From Pirellulales bacterium (GTDB taxonomy: Bacteria > Planctomycetota > Planctomycetia > Pirellulales > Lacipirellulaceae), in the NCBI GenBank assembly GCA_028279215.1, contig JANQOF010000009.1, positions 1-61,185 of the forward strand: 61,185 bases of DNA. Direction: 5' to 3'. Below, piece by piece: positions 16,260-24,207 of this stretch; the stretch's first letter is position 1; every line of letters begins with the position of its first letter. The notes under the pieces are model-generated. The model worked only from the letters and a program-made list of their open reading frames with translations. It was not told the DNA's origin and searched no databases. Both the position numbers and the translations under genes were made by a program.

Positions 16260-16727
16260 ATGGGTTTTCAGTCGCACTTCGAATCGCTCGGACTAGAACT
16301 TCCGCCCGCCCCCCAAGCCATTGGTTTGTACCGTCCGCTGATCGTGGTCGGCAACTTGGCCTATACATCGGGCCACGGTCCGCTAAGGCTCGACAAGACA
16401 CTCATCACCGGGCGCGTGGGCGACCAACTCACAGTCGAAGAAGGGTACACGGCCGCTCGGCAGACGGGTCTGGCGACCTGCGCTACGCTAATCGAGCAGC
16501 TCGGTTCGCTCGACAGGGTGATTCGGCTTGTGAAGACGTTTGGTTTGGTGCAGGCGACGGCCGAGTTCACGGATCACCCCGCCGTAATCAACGGTTTCAG
16601 CGAGTTGATGCGTGATGTACTTGGCGACCAACACGGGATTGCCGCCCGCAGCGCCGTGGGCGCTGCGTCGTTGCCTGCTGGCATGGCCGTGGAAGTAGAA
16701 GCGGTGTTTGAGGTCAGCGAGAGCTAA
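16260..16727 (+). CDS. RidA family protein (YjgF/UK114 fold)
   Basis: 155 residues. It has the RidA core with GLYRPLIVVGNLAYTSGHGP near the start, a CATLIEQLGSLDRVIRLVKTFG helix, and a C-terminal GAASLPAGMAVEVEAVFEV strand. The length and C-terminus place it in the larger RidA-like subgroup (155-residue type), not archetypal RidA. The arginine that binds substrate carboxylate in RidA is not evident, so imine deaminase activity is uncertain. It sits just behind hisI and converges on the gene at 16744. Confidence 0.85.
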   Translation: MGFQSHFESLGLELPPAPQAIGLYRPLIVVGNLAYTSGHGPLRLDKTLITGRVGDQLTVEEGYTAARQTGLATCATLIEQLGSLDRVIRLVKTFGLVQATAEFTDHPAVINGFSELMRDVLGDQHGIAARSAVGAASLPAGMAVEVEAVFEVSES

Positions 16728-16743
16728 GTCGCCCAGGCGTGCT

Positions 16744-17973
16744 CTAAATGGCAACTTCGAGTGATTCCACGCTTAGCTGCAACGTCTTAACCGGGGCAGC
16801 CATTTTGCCATCGTGGTGGAACGTGCGGCTGTCGCCTAGTTTGTTCGCTTCGTTAAGCGAGTCTTCGAGTCGCTTCAACACTAGACCGCGATCGCTGGCA
16901 TTCAAGGTGTCGGCCACAGCGCATTGGGCCGAAGCGCGTAGCGGGTCGCCATCCTGAACGAAGGTCGCCGCAGCGACCGTTTGTCGAATCCGCTCGCATC
17001 GTTCATTGGCACTTGGTTCGTCGTCTCCGGCAAGCACCAGCATCAAACGCCCTTGTTCATCAATCGACATCGACTGATCGTCAGCCAACTCGGCAGCAAC
17101 AATCTGCTGGATGCCAGCGAATAGGCGCTCTGTCTGCTCGCCGCCAAGCTCTCCCTCACCTTGAATCGCAATCGCGGCCACCTGTAGCGGCTCGTCAGGC
17201 AACTCGTTGCTTAGGTGATCGTCGATGGCGGTCAGCAGCTTGTCGATGTTGGCGATGATATCGGCCGAACTCTCACCTTCGTACCGCGCGGAAGCGGCCA
17301 CTTCTACGGCCTGCTCAACGCTGCTTGCCTGATCGACCAGTTGTTCGGACGAGGCTAGGAGTTTCTCGCGCACCACCTGGGTGTCTTCCTCAAGAAGTAT
17401 CTCGTCAATTTCGTCGTTGGCGCGTTGGATCTCGGCCGACTGGTCGGCAATTGACTGGCGTAGCTGCAGTTGCTCAAGCGATGTGGACGAATCGTCATCG
17501 TTGTGCAACATTTCCATGGCCACAGTGCTCTGTTCCAAATAGTCGGAGTTGGCCTGCTTTAGCTCGTCGGCGCAATGATCAATGGTGTCGCGGTCCTCCG
17601 TGCTTTCGCTTAGCGTCGAGCTGACCTTGGCGAGCTTCGATTTGAAAGCCGCCAGTCCTTCGAGGATGTAATCGTTCGAACTATCCGCCGATTCAGGCGC
17701 TGGCGGCGCATGTTCGGGCGGATCGGGTGGCGGCGGAGTCGAACTGACTGACTTCGAAGGAGACTTCTCGGCCAGCTTGGCGGGGGTCACTATCGGGGCT
17801 GAAGCCGGCATGGCGGCCGGCGCCGCGGGTGCGGCCAGTTCGATCGGCTCGTCGTCGTCGTTCTCCGCTTCGGATCGACGCGGCGTGATTCCTGGCATGT
17901 GGCCAATGTAAACGCCCAGCGCGTAACCGACGCAGAGATTCAACGTGGCGATGAACGCGATAAAGGCAGCCAT
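16744..17973 (-). CDS. Membrane-anchored coiled-coil protein with degenerate GGDEF-like domain
   Basis: 409 residues. One membrane helix (1-24) is followed by an acidic and Pro/Ala-rich linker (35-100), a long helical coiled-coil region (about 105-245), and a C-terminal domain (about 245-400) whose pattern matches diguanylate cyclases: QVAAIAIQG, RLFAGIQQIVA, RLMLVLAGDDE, CERIRQTVA, then RLEDSLNEANKLGDSR. Where the GG(D/E)EF loop should be (about 303-308) it reads SIDEQG, so cyclase activity and the I-site are not expected. It may be a structural or sensory relic. AAGGAG precedes the ATG at 17973. Confidence 0.7.
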   Translation of the reverse strand: MAAFIAFIATLNLCVGYALGVYIGHMPGITPRRSEAENDDDEPIELAAPAAPAAMPASAPIVTPAKLAEKSPSKSVSSTPPPPDPPEHAPPAPESADSSNDYILEGLAAFKSKLAKVSSTLSESTEDRDTIDHCADELKQANSDYLEQSTVAMEMLHNDDDSSTSLEQLQLRQSIADQSAEIQRANDEIDEILLEEDTQVVREKLLASSEQLVDQASSVEQAVEVAASARYEGESSADIIANIDKLLTAIDDHLSNELPDEPLQVAAIAIQGEGELGGEQTERLFAGIQQIVAAELADDQSMSIDEQGRLMLVLAGDDEPSANERCERIRQTVAAATFVQDGDPLRASAQCAVADTLNASDRGLVLKRLEDSLNEANKLGDSRTFHHDGKMAAPVKTLQLSVESLEVAI

Positions 17974-18156
17974 TCGGCGTGCTCCTTCCGTCGACGGCGA
18001 GAGACAAAGTTGCAGACCATTGGAGTGCGATTGCACGGCCGGTCCGACAACAATACCTCACCGCAATCCGCCGCTGGATTGGCTAGGCATCGGCTTACCG
18101 AAGCCTGAAATTCCGCGTGACGAATGGATCGCTCGTAACGAATATGCCGCCGTTGA

Positions 18157-19557
18157 TCAGGGCGCCATCGACTGCAGAGCCTGCAGGAATTGCGGCGACA
18201 CGCGGTCGAGCTTGATTACCTCGCTGTTGCCACCTGGTTCTAGCGGCCGAATGATGACCACCACTTCTGCCTCGGTGGCCCGGCGGGCAATCTCCTCGAG
18301 GCCTGCACGCTCCACCGCTGGAAGGCTGTGTGGCACCAATGGCGTCGGACGCTGTGGGAACGCGCCAGGAGTTGCCACGCTGGCCGGCGGCTCTTGTCCA
18401 CGCACAACGGGTTCCGGCGAACCACCAGTCGGTAGCGGAGCGAACCTCTCTGACTTGTCGTTCGACGCCGTTGCCGTCGTCGCCGAAGGTCGATAAATCG
18501 CATGTAGCCCCAGCGCGTCGAGTTGGGCATGCACCGACGCCAATCCGGAATAGAGCCCTTCGTCGCCAGCTTCGTCGGCGGCAAAACACACGCCGATTAG
18601 CTCGCCCTCGGCGTTGAATAGCCCACCACCGCTACGTCCTTGAATAGGAGCACCCGATGTCTCGACGTTGGGCGGACCATGATAACGATCGATGTCGGTC
18701 ACGCGCGAGTCGCGTACCGTCGGCTTCGCGCCCAAGTCGCAACCAACGCTCCAAACGCGGTCGTTAATCTGCTCGCCAAACTGGGCAGCAACCGGCGCGA
18801 CCGCTACTTCCCCATTGGGGCGAAAACTCACCAAACCGACATCGCGATCCAGATCGTAGCTTTCCAAATGTCCTCGGGCGCGATCGAGCACCTCCAGCCC
18901 GCCGCCGGTCACCCGGAATCGCTCGATGGTGATTTCGCCTTTGGCCGATTCACCTCGGAACAAGTGGCCACAGGTCACCACAAGCGCATCGCCTTCTCGT
19001 GTGTCGACAATCGTCCCGGTGCCGTGCGACTTGCCGGTGGCATCGTTGATCGTAATTCGAACCGATGTCTCAAGCAGACGGGTAGCGAACTCGGCAGGCA
19101 CCGACGGCGCACTCGGCACATTGTGCGATGCTTCGCTAACTTGCCGCGCGGGTATGGCGGGCGCGTGAGGTGTTTCCTGAGTCCAGCTTGGGTTGGGTCC
19201 GCCCACCGGTGGCGGTGAGTGTAATCCCGCGGCGGCAAACATCCGCTGAATGCTCCCGCGATCACCACCCAACTGGCGAGCCACTTCCCGCCCATCACTC
19301 ACCATCACCAGCGCCGGCACACGCGAAACACGAAACTTCGTGGCAAGCGCCGGGTGCTGCGTCACATCAACCGGACGTATTGGGTAACCTTGCTTGGCTA
19401 GTTCGGCGACCGTCGGCTTCAGTTGCTGACAGGGGCCACAGTGCGGAGACGAGAACACCAAGAGTTCGGTCTTAGCGTGGGAAGGCAAGCAAAGCGCGAA
19501 CGACGACGAAATTACCGTCGCAAGGTACGCAATGCGTACGGATAGATGTCGGACCAT
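18157..19557 (-). CDS. Secreted thioredoxin-domain / trypsin-like serine protease fusion
   Basis: 466 residues. A signal peptide (1-28) is followed by a thioredoxin fold with the active site C40-G-P-C43 (about 30-112), a Pro-rich linker (113-155), and a trypsin-like protease domain. The catalytic triad appears as H198 (TCGHLF), D239 (DRDVGLVSF) and S309 (QGRSGGGLF). The last 100 residues are low-complexity plus a short helical tail. Redox-controlled proteolysis in the periplasm or outside is a reasonable guess, not shown. AAGGAGGG precedes the ATG. The 405-base upstream region has a possible structured leader. Confidence 0.87.
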   Translation of the reverse strand: MVRHLSVRIAYLATVISSSFALCLPSHAKTELLVFSSPHCGPCQQLKPTVAELAKQGYPIRPVDVTQHPALATKFRVSRVPALVMVSDGREVARQLGGDRGSIQRMFAAAGLHSPPPVGGPNPSWTQETPHAPAIPARQVSEASHNVPSAPSVPAEFATRLLETSVRITINDATGKSHGTGTIVDTREGDALVVTCGHLFRGESAKGEITIERFRVTGGGLEVLDRARGHLESYDLDRDVGLVSFRPNGEVAVAPVAAQFGEQINDRVWSVGCDLGAKPTVRDSRVTDIDRYHGPPNVETSGAPIQGRSGGGLFNAEGELIGVCFAADEAGDEGLYSGLASVHAQLDALGLHAIYRPSATTATASNDKSERFAPLPTGGSPEPVVRGQEPPASVATPGAFPQRPTPLVPHSLPAVERAGLEEIARRATEAEVVVIIRPLEPGGNSEVIKLDRVSPQFLQALQSMAP

Positions 19558-19962
19558 CGGTTCCCTCCTTGGAATCCGGTTCGTATCACCAACCTGCCGA
19601 GACCTCTCCAGGGCAGAGGGAAGTATGCGAGTCTACGCAAGCTCCACATCCGCCCTGTGGGACGCAAGCCGCCGATACATCCTGTACCGTGCGGCCCGCC
19701 AATGGTATCGGTGGGACGACTAGGTTTTTCGCCAACCGTGCTGGCTGACCCCGGTCGGGTCGGCAATGTCTACGACTTCAGTAAATCTTACAAGATCAGC
19801 TTTTTTGATAACCGCTAGCACCACCGCGATGCTAGCCACCAAGCAGCCTGTAGGTTGGCAAACTGAGCCATTTTTCTCGTGCTCAATCGACGGCCTGACC
19901 GCTTCGCGACTCGTGCTGCTACAACTGCACGAGGCGTGCCAAACGTTCATTATGTTCTGCGA
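19558..19962. other. Intergenic region with possible structured leader of the thioredoxin-protease gene
   Basis: No gene is supported. A 7-base stem (CCGATAC at 19672-19678 with GTATCGG at 19705-19711) is flanked on both sides by the direct repeat GTGGGACG (about 19657 and 19711). It lies 115 bases upstream of the start at 19557 and would be inside the leader transcript. Confidence 0.4.
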
Positions 19963-21036
19963 TCATTCGATCTGCCGCAGAACTCCCGACGCGATGGCTT
20001 GCAACGCTGGCTCGACCGTCTCGTAGCTACTGGCCCGCGCAAGCACCGTACAAATAGGCTGCCCGCGGGCGATCGGCGTTCCTGGCGATGGAATGTCGCG
20101 TAGACCAACGGGGTCGAACTCGGCTGCTCGAATGTCGCGACGGGCAAACAGATACGCCTTGCCGTGGTAGCAAAAAAATTGGACTTCCTCCCAGCGAGCC
20201 ATCTTCGTGTGCAAGCAAGCGTCCACATGATCGGCAACCACACTACGGCCGGCCCAAGCCTCAACGATCTCCATCGACGCGGTGAATCGAGGATTCACTT
20301 CGACCGCCCACGCTCGGCCCGCGCAATCTTGAACGAAGTCGATGCCAAACAGCCCGACCAGCCGGCATCCGAACGCGACCGCGGTGCCTGCATTGTGGAT
20401 GTCGCGCCTCGTGCTAGCGGACACGGCCAGTGGTCCGACCGAACCCGCATACTGGTACTGCCGAGCGCCGGTCCAGTTGCGCGCGATCAATTGCTCGGTG
20501 ACGCCGAGTAGTGCGACCTCGTCGCCTGCGGCCAAGTAGGCAGCCGAAATGGCCCTGCCATCGATTCGCGCTTGCCAATAGTCGGATCGGCCGGCTTCGC
20601 CGCCGCGCCAATCGTCGACTCCCAACCCGCCAGCAGACGTTCGCGACTTAATGAGCCAAGCCTCCTCGTCGTCGGGAGGTGAGTTGAGTACCATGGGGAA
20701 TGGAACCTCTGCGTCGGCGAATAGGCGCGCTAGCACTTTGGGATCGCGACATAGGCAGAGGTGCTCGCCCGCGTTTCCCAACAAAGGGCGAGTGGTTGCC
20801 AACCGATCGACCAACGCTGGGTGGTTTTCCAGCCCGCCTGTGTAGATCCAACCTTCCACTTGCTGATCTTCGAGCCAGCCGATGAACCCATGCGGCCAAT
20901 CTTCAATCCGGGTAGTTGGGCAGCGCGCGTGTAAGTCGCTGTCGGCAAACAGATCGGCAGCCACGACCTCAAATCCTGCATCGAGCGCCGAAAATGCCGC
21001 GGCCCGAGCGCTGGCGCCCAAGATAGCCAACCGCAT
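19963..21036 (-). CDS. ATP-grasp domain protein
   Basis: 357 residues. An N-terminal Rossmann-like part (MRLAILGASARAAAFSALDAG) precedes an ATP-grasp fold with the lysine in WLIKSRTSAGGLGV and the metal-binding FGIDFVQD ... WAVEVNPRFTASMEI segment. ATP-grasp enzymes ligate a carboxylate to an amine or thiol through an acyl-phosphate. It resembles the predicted carboligases of COG2232, which in planctomycetes and methylotrophs are linked with methanopterin-type C1 metabolism, but no other C1 gene is in this window. The next gene (21040) ends three bases upstream, suggesting co-transcription. Confidence 0.8.
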   Translation of the reverse strand: MRLAILGASARAAAFSALDAGFEVVAADLFADSDLHARCPTTRIEDWPHGFIGWLEDQQVEGWIYTGGLENHPALVDRLATTRPLLGNAGEHLCLCRDPKVLARLFADAEVPFPMVLNSPPDDEEAWLIKSRTSAGGLGVDDWRGGEAGRSDYWQARIDGRAISAAYLAAGDEVALLGVTEQLIARNWTGARQYQYAGSVGPLAVSASTRRDIHNAGTAVAFGCRLVGLFGIDFVQDCAGRAWAVEVNPRFTASMEIVEAWAGRSVVADHVDACLHTKMARWEEVQFFCYHGKAYLFARRDIRAAEFDPVGLRDIPSPGTPIARGQPICTVLARASSYETVEPALQAIASGVLRQIE

Positions 21037-21039
21037 GGG

Positions 21040-21405
21040 TCACTCGCCTCCGTGGCGACCCTGATACTCGTCCGCCGGGTACTTTGCGGCATTCTTCACC
21101 ATCTTCGCGTGGAGCGCCTGGCTTAGATCAACGTTCATCGAGTTGGCGATCGCGAGCGTGTAGGCCAAGACATCGGCAATCTCTTCAGCGGCAGCAGCTA
21201 GTTTCTCCGGATGTTCGGCAAACGCGCGAGAGTCGGCCACTTCAATCCACTGAAAGTGCTCCATCAGCTCGGCTGCCTCGATAGCCAGAGCCATCGCCAG
21301 GTTCTTCGGCGAATGAAACTGCTCCCAATCGCGTTCGCGAACAAACTCGTCGACCAGCGTTCTGAGGTCGGAAACAGTCGTTTCTTGGTCGTTGGGCGCA
21401 GCCAT
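21040..21405 (-). CDS. MazG-like nucleotide pyrophosphohydrolase
   Basis: 121 residues, all-alpha NTP-PPase fold of the RS21-C6/dCTPase type. The metal-binding pattern is visible as IEAAELMEHFQW and, 27 residues on, AAEEIADVLAYTL. Such enzymes hydrolyse (d)NTPs to the monophosphate and pyrophosphate, cleaning the nucleotide pool. The ATG at 21405 (MAAPNDQE) begins close to the fold; no clear Shine-Dalgarno is seen. It is immediately upstream of the ATP-grasp gene. Confidence 0.88.
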   Translation of the reverse strand: MAAPNDQETTVSDLRTLVDEFVRERDWEQFHSPKNLAMALAIEAAELMEHFQWIEVADSRAFAEHPEKLAAAAEEIADVLAYTLAIANSMNVDLSQALHAKMVKNAAKYPADEYQGRHGGE

Positions 21406-21459
21406 GCACCAGATTTTGGCCGCAAGCCGGTCCAGCCGCAAGCGGCGACCGCTGGAAGT

Positions 21460-22458
21460 CTATTCCAACGGTTTGCGCAGGGCCGGATAAACGTCGGCTT
21501 CCTCGAAACCGGGCAGCAACTTTTGCTCCCTAGCAGTGCGGCTCGACTCGTATCGCAGCCGGTATCCTTCGGCCAAATGCACGGTCACTTCGAGCACCAA
21601 GAGGTCCGCGCGATTCATCACGTGCCGCGCGCTACGTCGCCCTAGCCCGTGAATCATGCACTCAAGTACCTCGACATGCAACTGCATTACTTGTTGGGCA
21701 CTCACTTGGCCATCAATCAGCACTTCCGCCAGCGCGTCCATTTCGTCGGACAAGTTGCCCGACCCCATGACCACGTAAGTCTGCAATAGGCTGCGATAGT
21801 GTGAAACGAGCGACGCTGGCATAGGATGCCGATAGGTCGATGCTGCATTGGCCACGCCTAGGTCGGTGCCAAGCACCTCGGTATCCGCCACGTCTCCACC
21901 ATCGATCGATTCCAACTCGCCAAGCAAACTACGCTGCTCGGCCAACAGCCGCTCGGCTTCGGCATGTTCGCTGGCCAGTCGTTGCCGCTCGGCTTCCACA
22001 AGCCGCCGGTTCTCACGAACCATTTCGTAACGCCTGATCGCTCTGGAGAACTCCCAGAGCAAAGAACGCGTGGTCGTTTGCTTCATCGAACAGTACGCGT
22101 CGCCACCCACTTCGTACACCAACGCTTCGAACGACTGCGGGGGCTCATCGCCCAACACAATCATCGGCTCTTCATGTCCGCCGGTGCGAAGACCCTCGAC
22201 GAAGTCAAGCGCATCGAGCACGCCAGGCTCGTGGTACACGACCACCACGTCAAACACTTCGTCCCTCAGCAAAGCCAGGCCTGCGGTGACGCCGACGGTT
22301 TCCTTCACCACGACGACCGCCGCGCTGTCGGAGGCAAACGCTTCGGTCAACCACTGACTGCTGCGATGCAACGTCGTGACGTACAGCACCTTGAGGCGGC
22401 CGGGAATACTCGGTCGCGGGTCGCGATTGGTTGAATGCGGAGGTGCGAACGTAGTCAT
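21460..22458 (-). CDS. Pseudo-receiver regulator with RsbU_N/KaiA-like C-terminal domain
   Basis: 332 residues. Residues about 20-140 have a response-regulator receiver pattern, but the phospho-acceptor aspartate is replaced by Y75 (VVVVYHEPG) and the N-terminal acidic pair is missing. A coiled coil follows (about 145-190). Residues about 225-305 form a helical bundle (LVSHYRSLLQTYVVMG, DEMDALAEVLIDGQVSAQQVMQLHVEVLE) that resembles the N-terminal domain of RsbU phosphatases and the C-terminal domain of KaiA. It could act as a partner-switch or protein-interaction module. It is 55 bases from the MazG-like gene. The domain match is from pattern recognition only. Confidence 0.6.
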   Translation of the reverse strand: MTTFAPPHSTNRDPRPSIPGRLKVLYVTTLHRSSQWLTEAFASDSAAVVVVKETVGVTAGLALLRDEVFDVVVVYHEPGVLDALDFVEGLRTGGHEEPMIVLGDEPPQSFEALVYEVGGDAYCSMKQTTTRSLLWEFSRAIRRYEMVRENRRLVEAERQRLASEHAEAERLLAEQRSLLGELESIDGGDVADTEVLGTDLGVANAASTYRHPMPASLVSHYRSLLQTYVVMGSGNLSDEMDALAEVLIDGQVSAQQVMQLHVEVLECMIHGLGRRSARHVMNRADLLVLEVTVHLAEGYRLRYESSRTAREQKLLPGFEEADVYPALRKPLE

Positions 22459-22619
22459 CGAAAATGCGAGTTTAAAGCGAGAGCCGTGACACATGGCTAG
22501 AATGCGCCATGGAGAAACTAGGAAAAAACACTCGGCCAGTCAACGTCGACGCGACCGTGGCAAGGCAGTTACAATCAGGCAATCAATACCAATCTTTGCT
22601 TGTGCTAGCGGAATCGAAT

Positions 22620-23795
22620 ATGCGGATCGCTTACCTTGACTGTGCCAGCGGAATCAGCGGCGACATGACTTTGGGGGCACTAGTCGATGCCGGGATCGAG
22701 CTTGCCGCCCTGCAGGCGGGAATCGACTCGCTCGGGTTACCAAGCTGCAAGCTCGTAGTGAGCGAAGTGAAGAAGAAGGGATTTCGGGCCACGCAGATTG
22801 TCGTCGAGCACGAACCCGAACACGCGCATCGCCATCTGCATCATATTACCAGGATGATCGACGGCAGCTCGCTGACGGATCGGCAAAAGCAACTTGCCGG
22901 CGAAATTTTCTTCCGCCTCGCCAAGGCCGAAGCCCAAGTACACGGCAGCACGATCGAAAAGGTGCACTTCCACGAGGTCGGCGCGGTCGACTCGATTGCC
23001 GACATCGTGGGCGCCGCGATCGGTTGGGACTTGCTAGGTGTCGACAAGGTGATCGCCTCGCCAATTCCCACGGGCACCGGATTCATTGAAATTGCCCACG
23101 GTCGCTGCGCGATCCCTGCTCCTGCCACAATCCAACTTCTTACCGGCGTGCCGCTCGCCGACTTTGCGCCCGAGGGCGAACTCACTACGCCAACCGGCGC
23201 GGCGATCGCTACTACGCTGGCAAGCAAATACGGACCGTTGCCAGCGATGACCATCGAGAAGATTGGGCTCGGCGCCGGACAAAAGGACTTTGATCATGCG
23301 AATGTACTGCGGCTGGTAGTCGGCTCGTCGAACGACGTCCCCACGCCGGTCGCAGGCGATAAGATCGTGCTGATCGAAACGAATCTCGACGACACGTCAG
23401 GTGAGCAGATTGGTTACTGTATCGAGCGACTATGGAAAGCCGGCGCGGTGGATGTCTCCACCACCGCGATTCAAATGAAGAAAGGCCGTCCCGGCGTGCT
23501 ACTCGCCGTGCAATGCCCAGAGAACAAGTCGGATTCGATAGAATCGATCGTCTTCCGCGAAACAACCACTCTAGGCGTTCGCCGACAATTGGTCGAGCGA
23601 CGCGTTCTGCCGCGCCGACAAATAGAGGTACAGACCCAGTACGGTACGTTGCTTGGCATGGTTGCCGATTTGCCCGATGGGGGCCAGCGATTTGCTCCCG
23701 AGTACGAAAGCTGCCGCCAAGTGGCGGAAGACAACGGCGCAAATCTCGCCGAAGTTTACGCAGCCGCATCGGCCGCGTACCACCAATCGTCGTAG
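22620..23795 (+). CDS. larC: Nickel pincer cofactor biosynthesis protein LarC
   Basis: 391 residues, usual length for LarC (UPF0272). It opens MRIAYLDCASGISGDM, has a His-rich stretch (HEPEHAHRHLHH), the conserved EKVHFHEVGAVDSIADI motif and ELTTPTGAAI. A C-terminal domain follows, with IETNLDDTSGEQIGY. LarC inserts nickel into the pyridinium dithiocarboxylate cofactor of lactate racemase and related enzymes, using CTP. Its usual partners LarB, LarE and LarA are not in this window. The ATG at 22620 is used because the upstream in-frame extension has no family match. A small membrane protein follows 28 bases later. Confidence 0.93.
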   Translation: MRIAYLDCASGISGDMTLGALVDAGIELAALQAGIDSLGLPSCKLVVSEVKKKGFRATQIVVEHEPEHAHRHLHHITRMIDGSSLTDRQKQLAGEIFFRLAKAEAQVHGSTIEKVHFHEVGAVDSIADIVGAAIGWDLLGVDKVIASPIPTGTGFIEIAHGRCAIPAPATIQLLTGVPLADFAPEGELTTPTGAAIATTLASKYGPLPAMTIEKIGLGAGQKDFDHANVLRLVVGSSNDVPTPVAGDKIVLIETNLDDTSGEQIGYCIERLWKAGAVDVSTTAIQMKKGRPGVLLAVQCPENKSDSIESIVFRETTTLGVRRQLVERRVLPRRQIEVQTQYGTLLGMVADLPDGGQRFAPEYESCRQVAEDNGANLAEVYAAASAAYHQSS

Positions 23796-23823
23796 GCACG
23801 CATGCGCTGCGAAAGGAATCCCC

Positions 23824-24180
23824 ATGGTTGTCGCTCAACTTGGCCCGATTTTGATGTTCATTGCTGGCATCGGCCTATTGACCGCAATGCTCTTGCGCCG
23901 AACCTACCGACAGTTGGGGCGAGGGCGCCGCAAGTACGACAATCGGCCCATCGACGCCCAACATCGCCCTACCAACCAATGGGATGGTGCGAAGGCCGAC
24001 ACGGCAGCGGTAATCGAACGGCAGAAGGTCGAATTGGCCGAGCTTAGCCGCGACGTGAACGGTCAACTCGACACCAAAATTATGGTGCTCCGCGAATTGA
24101 TTGCCCGCAGCCAACAGCAGATCGATCAGATGGAAGCGCTATTGAGTGATTCGCAAGTTCAATCTGCCGAGCAGCTTTAG
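23824..24180 (+). CDS. Small membrane-anchored coiled-coil protein
   Basis: 118 residues. One membrane helix (about 6-24) with an Arg-rich inner flank (LLRRTYRQLGRGRRK) precedes a helical, likely coiled-coil tail (about 55-118). GAAAGGAA upstream supports the ATG at 23824. I recognise no family. It follows larC at 28 bases and may be co-transcribed, although no functional link is evident. It converges on the DUF255 gene. Confidence 0.75.
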   Translation: MVVAQLGPILMFIAGIGLLTAMLLRRTYRQLGRGRRKYDNRPIDAQHRPTNQWDGAKADTAAVIERQKVELAELSRDVNGQLDTKIMVLRELIARSQQQIDQMEALLSDSQVQSAEQL

Positions 24181-24207
24181 CCAGATTTCGGTTGCTTCTC
24201 TGCGATG

